From: Lobosporangium transversale
Taxonomy: Eukaryota; Mortierellomycota; Mortierellomycetes; Mortierellales; Mortierellaceae
NCBI RefSeq assembly: GCF_002105155.1
Contig: NW_019029024.1
Location: 1 to 64,000, forward strand
Reading direction: 5' to 3'
DNA length: 64,000 nt
The notes under the pieces were generated by a model, which worked only from the letters and a program-made list of their open reading frames with translations, was not told the origin of the DNA and searched no databases. A program made the position numbers and the translations under genes. This document shows, piece by piece, positions 55,830 through 64,000 of this stretch (its first letter is position 1; each line of letters begins with the position of its first letter).

Positions 55830-57103
55830 TACATGCAATGCATGCATTGGCTAGATAGATAGTTAGATAGATAGATAGCTAGGGTTGGTCAGAGTTGTAT
55901 GAATAGCATTTTTTTTTTTTTTACAAAACGGTCAACCCTTGTGCCAATTCCAATTGCAGTAAGACCCGTTTGGACCTGTTACAAACAATGGTGTATGTGC
56001 CCTTTCCCCCTTACTCACCTGCATCCTGTACCACTCAGCTCACTTCATCTCTTGCTCAATAAAAATGCTTTGTTTTTCAGGACATCAAACATTTCTAGGA
56101 TAGCAAAGTATCTATTCTATCATACATGTTGAGTTGACAATGAAATGAGCAACAATAAATAAAAGAAATATTTATATATAAAATTGGTCAATGTAAACGG
56201 AATGAATGAATGAATGAATCTCTCAAATGAAAAATAAACTGTTTGCCGGATATATTTTTATTGATCATTCACCCACCATGCACGTCTTTTTTTTTTTTTT
56301 TTTTTTTTCCCTCCACTACGCTTTTTTTGCACTTTTGCACTGCAGATAAATGCTGCAAGTATAAAAATGCCACAGCAACACTCATTGGTCGATGCATGTG
56401 GTCCGTTAAAAAAAAACCGGTTAAATCGCAAGATCTATCAAAAACAAAATCTCCTCTCTCTTAGACATGAACACGACATCTTTGTTGACAATCCATATTA
56501 TCCCCACATTAGCCCTTTTTATTTTGTTTTGTTTGTTTTGTTTTTTCCTTTATTTTGTCCGCTTCATTTAGTTCCGGCCAATTTCTTTTTTCTTTTCTGC
56601 TGTACACTTTTTTTTTTTATTTTTTATTTTTTATTTTTTTTATATTATTGTTTCGCGGTCGTACCCATTGGTGCCATTTGTTTTTCTTTTCTTTGCACGG
56701 ATTAAACGTATGGATGGAAAGAAGAAGAAGAAGAAGAAAAGAAAAAAAAAAAAAAGAGGGGGTGGGGAGGAGAACTAACAACCAATGCGGAGTTTTTTTT
56801 TTATTATTACTATTCTTTTCTTATGAATCCCTTGAGAGTTCCAACATAGTAGATGTACTTTGTAGTTTGTAGTTTATAGCTTGTGTAGTTTATAACATGT
56901 AGTCTGTGTAGTTTTTCATTCTTACCATTAGCCGATAAGCTGCAGTCAAGATGGCGCCATCTTTATCTCTATCAACCTCTCTTACTATAGTTTTTTTTTT
57001 TTTTTTAAATATCCAGGATAAATGCGTTCGTGGGTTGTGCACCTGCATGCATTTGTTGCATTTGTCGCATTTTATTTATTATATTCATGACAAGCATGAC
57101 GGG

Positions 57104-57144
<41 letters not shown>

Positions 57145-57230
57145 CAAGATAGACAGACATGTACCGTAGACATGACACAGACATGCATTTCTAAATTCTA
57201 GATAATATTACTTCATGGAAATATAAAAAA

Positions 57231-57234
<4 letters not shown>

Positions 57235-57268
<34 letters not shown>
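57235..57268. repeat. (GA)n microsatellite
   Basis: About 17 GA dinucleotides in the gap between monooxygenase 3 and SEC3. Confidence 0.9.
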
Positions 57269-57271
<3 letters not shown>

Positions 57272-58045
57272 AGAGAGAGGAGAGAAAAGAGAGAGCGAAG
57301 GAGGCCAGACCCTTTTTTTTTTTAAGAATGTACGTCTGTAAAATATATTGTTCAGTCATTGGACAGAATTTTGTCATGACCAACAAACAGGTCCTATCCA
57401 ATCGTTGATCTATGCCGAAAAGTCCATCAAGGCGTTTACCCTGTCTCACATACAAATTTATAAAATGTATGAACCATGTACGACACCAAAAAAAAGCATT
57501 AATAATTCATCGCAACATTAATTGTAATGCTGTCATACAACAGGAAGCAATAATAATAAAAAACTGTGCGACCATGTGGGACAACAGAAATGTTGCGACA
57601 GGCCAAACCGGTACAGCCATTGGTACACAAAAAGCACAAAAGACCCTTTTTTCCTTTCTATCTTTACATCTTCATTTTTTATTATCCTTACTATTTTTTA
57701 TTTTTTATTTTTTAAACATTGAACATTGTGGACTTTTGAACGTGTCTCTATTGCAACCTTCCCTCTATTCTAATTTGCTTCTTATTAATAGCAAATAATA
57801 ACAATAACAATAACAATAATAATACTAATAATAAAAAGTCCCTCTCCTCTCCCTTCCATTACCCCTTCTCCTTCTTTTCTTTTCTGTCTTTTCTCTTTTG
57901 CTTATCAATGCACCCTTCAATGTTTTGTTTTTTGTTATTGTTTTTGACCTTGGTCTTGGTCTTGGTCTTGGCATTGTAATTTTTCATTGGTATCTTTTTT
58001 TTTTTTTTTTTTTTTTTCCTCTTCTTCTTGGTCGGTCCTTATCTT

Positions 58046-61000
58046 TTAATGATGGCTCTTGCTGATATCTGAAAAGTACCCAAGCAATTCCTGCATCGAG
58101 AATTCCATCTGAACGCCTGCATCCGGGTAACACTCTCGGATCAATCTCGAAAACCGTTCGTGTTGTCGGATAATCTCCTCTTGAATACCTCTCCAAGCTA
58201 CCTGCAAAAGCCCTTCTTCTTCTTCTGAGGTGAAATGTTTTTCCACCTTCTTGTACAGGTGTGCTAGATCCTTCTTCACAACCGATCCCGAATACTGTGA
58301 GACCACCTTCTTGAGTGCTTGTTTGTTATATGTCAAATGGAACGCCACGTCTTCTGAAGCCTTGGCCTTGACTAGACCCTCCACTCCATCAAAAAAGTCC
58401 TATAGTTTCAAAATCCATACACGTGTATAGTATGTATATAAAAAAAAGACACTAGAGTCAGGATACTATAGTTGTAGACATGGAACGTGTCCAAAGATAC
58501 ATTCTTGTTCAACTAGACCCAAAATAAGGCAAACAAGCTAAATCGGGGGTCAAAACGCTTACCAAAAGCTTCAACAATGTCCGTCGGACAACTCCTCGGA
58601 CATATGTCTCTAGATGACTCTCATATGAACTCTTTGCATACTTCATGTAGTTTTCGAGGTTCGGGATCTTACGCTGCCGCAACTCTGAATAAAAGTGATG
58701 CATATTCTCAATGTTGATCACATGGGATCCCTGCTCCTTATCATCAAAGTCCACAGTCTCCTTGGCCAATGCTTCCGTAGATTCGAACATTACCCTAACA
58801 AGTTTATCATACGCTGTCGTGATCAACTTGCGAGCCTCAATATCATCATTGCCATCGAGTAACGCCTCCATCCTCTCGGCGAAACGCTACAACAAGATAG
58901 ACAAACAAATAAATATGCAAATAATTAATCAATCAGTCAAAACTCTATTTTTTTTTTTTGTTGCCTCATAAGAGATAACCTTGCATTCAAAAAAAATAAA
59001 AAATAAAAAAGAAAAAAGAAAAAAGAAAAAAAAAAAGAAAAGAAAAGAAAAAAGCTTACAGGGAATATACGCATAAATGGTAAGACGCCCTTCCTCTTGG
59101 TCTTGTGCCGCGCCTCTTCAATAAACTTGAGCTGCTCTTCTACATACTTTTCAAACATGCCCACAAGTTTAGTGTGTAGCTGAGACAGCATCGTAATCAA
59201 AAAAGCTTGATCAGATTCCACAAAATCCTTCTGCACACGCTCTACAGCAATCATCATTCCAACACATTGGCTATAGGTGCGTAATAAAATAATAATAATG
59301 ATAATAATAAGAGTAAGAGAGCAGAACATTAATTTCAACATCCATATTTGAGCCATCATAGCAGTATGCAGAAAACTTGGCAACATAACTTCAAAAGGAA
59401 AATAAAATAAAAGAAAAAAAAAAAAAATTATACATACACACTTTCGTTCTTCACTCCATTCTCTGCAAAGTTGTTCAGCTCAACGCTAAGACCATCAAAC
59501 AAGATACCCATCAATTGCGCCAGTCGCTTGGAGCTCTTAACATCAAGACTAGGTTTCCTCTTCTCATCCAGGTCCTGAAGCGAGAAAGGTGGTGGGTCAT
59601 CAATAAACATCCGCATAGACATCATCTTGGTCAATGTAAACAGGTCTGACATGTAGTTTTGTTCCCGTGCTGCCATAGCAGTTACAATCGACAATGCTTG
59701 CGAGAATGCTTCATCTATAGCAAGCTTCTCTTCAGCAGCCACATCAATCCTGCGTGATGATTCTGACAACAAAGTGCCGTCCCTATCCGCCACAGGCTGG
59801 CCTTTAATCTCGCGCGTCGAGCGTTTACGCCATGGAATCCTACCAGTTAAATCAGAAGGTGAAGATAGTGATTCACGGAGGGCTGTTCCTCCTCGTGATA
59901 TAATGCTGCCATGGTATGTAGATCCAAACACTAAACCATACCAAACAAACAAATCAAACAAGTACAACACAATGTTAGAAAAAAGAAAAAGTTAAATGAA
60001 TCATTACTGATTCAATAATTAATTACAGTCTTACCAAACTCGGAATCATCGGGTTTTTCTAACTTGGCAAGGTGATGAGTCGAAAGAACATTGAAAAACT
60101 CCTTGATTTCCTTGCGGAACAGTCGATTCAGGTTATTTACATAAATCTAGAGCATGGAAGAGACAACCCATTCACCTTGTAAATCAGTATCAACAAGCCA
60201 AGGAGCGGAAATAATTCTGCTTCCAACAGCTTTCAACAATAAAAAAAAAAATAAAAAAATAAAAAAATAAAAAAAAAAAAAAAAATAAAAAAAAAGTGCA
60301 AGCCTAACCATTTGCAAGTCTGCGAACCGACGCTTTGGATCCATCTCTCTCAACCAAAGAATCAATCCGCGGTAGCTGATCAAATACTTTTCAATAGGCT
60401 CGTATCCAAAAATGACCACATATCCTTTAGTCAGTGATCTCTGCTTGTCATTCAAATACTGATCTGTCAATGTCTGTATCTTGTTCCTCAAATGATCTGC
60501 TAACCGGCCTGCAAAATTCTCGCAGTGGTAACTATATAGTTCCATCCGTCCTCTGACAGCGCTCATGCCCGCCACATCCTCATCATATTTGGCCAACAAC
60601 ACATCCTGAATCACTGCTGCTGCATCCTCGATCTTGCGAATCCCTCGGTCAGTCTCCAATGTTTCCTTTTTCAACGTTTCAAGGACTCTATCAGGAATTG
60701 AAATAGATACCAGTAGATTCTCAAGCTCTCTTAATAGACTAGCTTGATTAGATGTCTGTACTTGCAGTCCACGGTTCTGAGATTCGATTTGTCGAATGTC
60801 ATCGCCCATAGAATCCAGCTCCTGTCGATAAAGTGAAAGCCAATTATCCATATCATCTAATTCTTCAATTCCCTTATCAAGCTCTGCCATCACATCCTTA
60901 ATCCTTGTATCTGACTCGATGATGGAATATACGTTCGCCATCTCCAGTGAGTTCAACTCGTTCATCAACCTCGTTTCCAACGCAACGCCATCCTCGTTCG

Positions 61001-61780
61001 AGGCTAGATCCATATCGTATAATAATTCTTCCAGATTCATAAGGGCAATCTCGTCTAGAGCGTCAGCCTCGTCCATAAACTTTGCTCCATTACGCTCACT
61101 CCTTGGACTATTTGATCCTCCAGGCGCAAGGGTTGATCCTAATGATGACACGGATGGGGCAACACTTCGCTTCATACGCTCTGTTTGAATGGATAGCCGT
61201 TGTTCAAAATCCTGCACAAATGATCCTGCAGAATTAGCAGCATTGCCGCTGTCGGGTATAGGGGCCATCCTGTGGTTCCTGGTATTGGTGGTGGCAGCCA
61301 CTTCTCTTGCCACGTTGAATTGTGCTATTTGATTTCGATTGAGTTATATTAAATTAAATTAGGCTAACCAAAAAAAAAAAAGCTTATATCAATTCATAAT
61401 TGATAGGGTCCAAGGAATTGATGTCTCTCCCTTACTTGCTAATGCTGGCTCGTCAATATTAATTAATGTCGGTAGCCTCTTCAAGTTACTTCTCAGAACC
61501 TGTCACATATATATTTAACAAACATGCTGTCAGTATTGATGAAAAAGCTGGTTTTTTTAAGATAAGAGATACTCTCGGAACAAAAAGTTGTGTCAATAAG
61601 AGACCTAACAATACCTTGAGTAGCATCATTAAAAAGTCATTCTTGAGTTCAGAGGTATCTGTTACCCAAACATAAGGACGATTGATAACCACTGTCCAGC
61701 GCTTTGCCTAAAGGATATATATATATAAATACCATTAAAAGAAAATGAATGACGTGAGAGGACTGGAAAAACAGATTAAA

Positions 61781-61813
<33 letters not shown>

Positions 61814-62333
61814 GTGATTGACTTACATCCACGTTCTCAATCGATTTAATTTCATCCAGATGCCAAGTCCTTCCAATATGGTAAGAAGTTGCCGAGGTCT
61901 TCTTCACTTTATGTAGACGCACTTTCCCATTTGCCTTGACTAAAATGATCCAAAAGAACATGATGCATCCGCGTTGCTTCCTGTCAATATCCTTTTATTT
62001 TATTTTCTATCTTTGTACAAAAAAGGCCGAAAAAATAAAAAAAATAAAAAAAAAAGTTACCTGTCATGCAGAGATATCGAGGTTTGGAAAGCATCTTTGT
62101 CCTCTCAGCACTACCACCTTTCTTTCCAGAGGACATGATCTTTGTTTCCTTGGTTGCCTTTTCTTCCTCATAAATCTTGAGATAAGTTAACATGGTTTCC
62201 GAAGTAGAAGCTAGATAAGAGACAAAAAGAAAAAAAATATATAAATATATATATATATATATATAGCAAAAGTTCCTTGTAAATTTGCTCGAAAAGGTTA
62301 TTGACATATATGTATTCTCTTCTCCTCTTTTTC

Positions 62334-62364
<31 letters not shown>

Positions 62365-62492
62365 TTTTTTTTTCTCAATTGAAACCGGACCCTCGCATAC
62401 ATTTATTATTTTCACTCACATGAACTGTCGGAAAACAGGGCTTGGATCAATTGTTGCCTCACTGGGTCTTCCTTTGCCTTGGGTACAGCCAT
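58046..62492 (-). CDS. SEC3: Exocyst complex subunit Sec3
   Basis: Eleven exons (62420..62492, 62061..62210, 61827..61939, 61615..61707, 61436..61499, 60309..61324, 60035..60146, 59438..59930, 59060..59270, 58563..58886, 58046..58399) encode exactly 1000 residues. The N-terminal 150 residues are the Sec3-type PH domain that binds PI(4,5)P2 and Rho/Cdc42 (VKANGKVRLHKVKKTSATSY, TWHLDEIKSIENVD, KRWTVVINRPYVWVTD). Next comes the Sec3 helical core: LETRLMNELNSLEMANVYSI, ELDDMDNWLSLYRQELDSMGDDI and RQIESQNRGLQVQTSNQAS. The C-terminal half has the exocyst helical bundles and ends in SDISKSHH. Sec3 marks exocytosis sites at the plasma membrane and tethers secretory vesicles. Intron 6 is unusually A-rich. 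Adjacent exons all join in frame, which supports the model. Confidence 0.92.
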
Positions 62493-62944
62493 AGAGGCTG
62501 TCAGCCCGCCTCCTGCATGACCCGCCATATCAAAGTTTCCTTGGTTTTACACAAGCTGTTTCTGTTGGGTCCTCTGAAGATGAAAAAAATTGACCTGCTC
62601 TTTTCTTTTTCCTTTTTTTTTTTTATCTTTTATTTTTTTTCCTTTATTTTGGCGCTCCTATTCCTTCTTATTATTATTTTCCTTGAATGAGTAAAAATCC
62701 GTCAACTGACTACAGTGTTGCGCGTCTTTCAGCTGAATAACGAGTTTCCGCTTATTGTAACTAACTGATGTTCCAATGAAATAGAGAAAGGTATGAGTTG
62801 GAATGAAAGAAACTCAAAGTTCGAGGTGCGAGACGAGAACAAAGATGATGACTTCCTTTACCTCCTCCCACTTCTCGAATCGCCAGCAGAATGTGACTTT
62901 ATCAGGGCAAAGTTCGTCACGTGCAGTCTTTAGATAAGTTTTGT

Positions 62945-62979
<35 letters not shown>

Positions 62980-63524
62980 AACGCGACTTCCCATACCTGT
63001 CCCTGGACTTGCCAGTAATAACCATTAGTTTTCTCCTTGAATGGCCGCTATCCATGCAGAGGAACTAGTTAGAGCCGTCAGAGTTCACTGCATCGTTCAA
63101 AAACAATAAAAAAATCCAACCGGGGTAGCCCCAGTCAGTTCTCAAAAATGTGATACAAAGATAACGATAGCAAAAACTGAAACTAAGCTTCTTGAAGTTA
63201 CGCCAGTTATCAATAAATACTAAATACACACATAGCCCAGCTTTTCCACATATTCCCAGCACCCCAAGGACTGTGACATAGTCATCAAAGAATACATGTT
63301 TGTCAAAGCACTGATACATCATACGTCCCTTGGGAAAGTGAGTGCATCTATATGCTAAAAAGTATTGTTCAAGGAGCGCAGGGCAGTCAATACCATGTGC
63401 CGGTGTTCGGATCTGGTTTTTGCTGTTTCATATGGAGCCTGCATTACAAAAGATGTTATGTTTATTATATTAATAAATATTTATATATATATATATATAT
63501 ATATACTACTCAGTGTTACAGGCA
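62493..63524. other. Intergenic, SEC3 promoter to last gene
   Basis: The 1 kb upstream of SEC3 is A+T-rich, with a T-run at about 62949-62973, and carries an (AT)n at about 63482-63507. The small minus-strand frame at 63065-63322 has no recognisable domain. It should include the SEC3 promoter and the 3' flank of the following gene. Confidence 0.5.
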
Positions 63525-64000
63525 CTAAAGTCCATCTTCTTTCTCTTCGTTTGACACAATTTGCTGAGGAGCTCCTACTGGAGTTGTTCCTATATCCTTA
63601 CTTGCATTCTGAGCAGAATGCGTGCTGGCCTGACTTTCAAGCTGATCAGGTGTTGGGCTAGGATTCCGGATGGAGAGTGCAGAAACCCCTTGAGAATGTA
63701 TGCTCGTGGGCCTCTGTGGAAAAAGTCTTGATTCGCCTGGTACAGTATGCTCAGCATCCAAGGTACGTAGCGAGACATTCTCTCCTGACGATCCATGCTG
63801 AGATACATCGAGATGCCGCGAAGTTGCATTTTCCAGAGCGTCTTGTGATTGTTGACGACTGTATCTCGCATGAAGAGGATCATTGGGTCCAAGTTGCACC
63901 ATGGAAGTAGCAACAAACGATTGCTGCGAACTTGGACGTTGCCTCTGAAAGCCATTGTTATCCGAGTAGATACCTCCACGTGAGTCACCAGATTCAACCA
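63525..64000 (-). CDS. Unrecognised protein, C-terminal part, runs out of window
   Basis: An open frame of 157 residues extends from the window edge to a TAG at 63525-63527. It is rich in Ser, Gln, Asn and Pro with basic and acidic clusters (RGGIYSDNNGFQRQRPSSQQ, SRHLDVSQHGSSGENVSL, NPSPTPDQLESQASTHS). There is no domain I recognise. The composition resembles the cytoplasmic tail of secreted-type kelch proteins such as the one at 6.8-8.8 kb, but that resemblance is compositional only. A more upstream exon outside the window is certain. Confidence 0.45.
   Translation of the reverse strand, partial: VESGDSRGGIYSDNNGFQRQRPSSQQSFVATSMVQLGPNDPLHARYSRQQSQDALENATSRHLDVSQHGSSGENVSLRTLDAEHTVPGESRLFPQRPTSIHSQGVSALSIRNPSPTPDQLESQASTHSAQNASKDIGTTPVGAPQQIVSNEEKEDGL

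Larger units (their letters stand above)
54869..58045. other. 3.2-kb geneless gap, FAD monooxygenase 3 / SEC3
   Basis: The DNA is dominated by simple repeats: AAAGC and GATAAA units, (CT)n, (GATA)n, (GA)n, (TCTTGG)n, and many T-runs or T-to-A switches such as 55787-55828. The sense strand just upstream of monooxygenase 3 is C+T-rich. Open frames here are low-complexity or Phe-rich artefacts of T-runs. No RNA or protein gene is recognised. Confidence 0.55.

Noticed and set aside
1..64000. tRNA, 5S rRNA, spliceosomal RNA or CRISPR
   Set aside because: I looked for B-box-like GTTCRAnnC motifs, common snRNA landmarks and regularly spaced repeats on both strands and found none outside coding sequence. 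A covariance-model scan would be decisive.

Overview
The window is fungal nuclear DNA. Genes are split by short GT-AG introns (about 90-200 bp, one of 497 bp). Intergenic and intron DNA is full of long A or T runs. The gene set (Sec3 exocyst, Mad3, a DH-BAR-SH3 Rho exchange factor, a CTK1/CDK12-type kinase, RNA polymerase III subunit C82, molybdenum cofactor sulfurase) is that of a filamentous fungus. The secreted kelch-tail protein, F-box/LRR protein and bulb-lectin protein suggest an early-diverging lineage such as Mortierellomycota/Mucoromycota. That placement is inference. I rebuilt every multi-exon gene by hand from splice sites, reading frame and family alignment, and give the exons in each entry.

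Layout. 0-21 kb is a housekeeping block: the 3' end of a bZIP factor, mitochondrial ribosomal protein mS23, SRP14, molybdenum cofactor sulfurase, a secreted-type kelch membrane protein, a pirin with a signal-like N-terminus, a SAP plus ERI1-type exonuclease, RNA polymerase III subunit C82, and a Rho exchange factor whose frame needs a 5-nt exon. 21-23.4 kb is a geneless stretch of unusual composition. 23.4-34.9 kb holds three large minus-strand genes: a CTK1/CDK12-like kinase with very long Arg/Asp-rich flanks, a protein that looks derived from a Crypton recombinase (GCR1_C-like), and the spindle checkpoint protein Mad3/BubR1. 36-37.8 kb carries a uridine-kinase-fold protein that lacks several catalytic residues.

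39-55 kb is an accessory region. Three paralogous FAD-dependent monooxygenases are interspersed with a secreted lectin-like protein and an F-box/LRR protein, separated by repeat-rich gaps of up to 3.2 kb. All three monooxygenases encode the second FAD-binding motif (GD-A-x-H-K) partly on an 11-nt microexon at the same codon position. 58-62.5 kb is the exocyst subunit Sec3 (11 exons). The window ends in the C-terminal part of an unrecognised low-complexity protein.

The genes do not form one pathway. The observations most worth following are the three orthopositional 11-nt microexons, the degenerate uridine kinase, the 5-nt microexon of the Rho exchange factor, and the Crypton-like gene next to Mad3. 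I found no tRNA, rRNA, CRISPR array or intact transposon.
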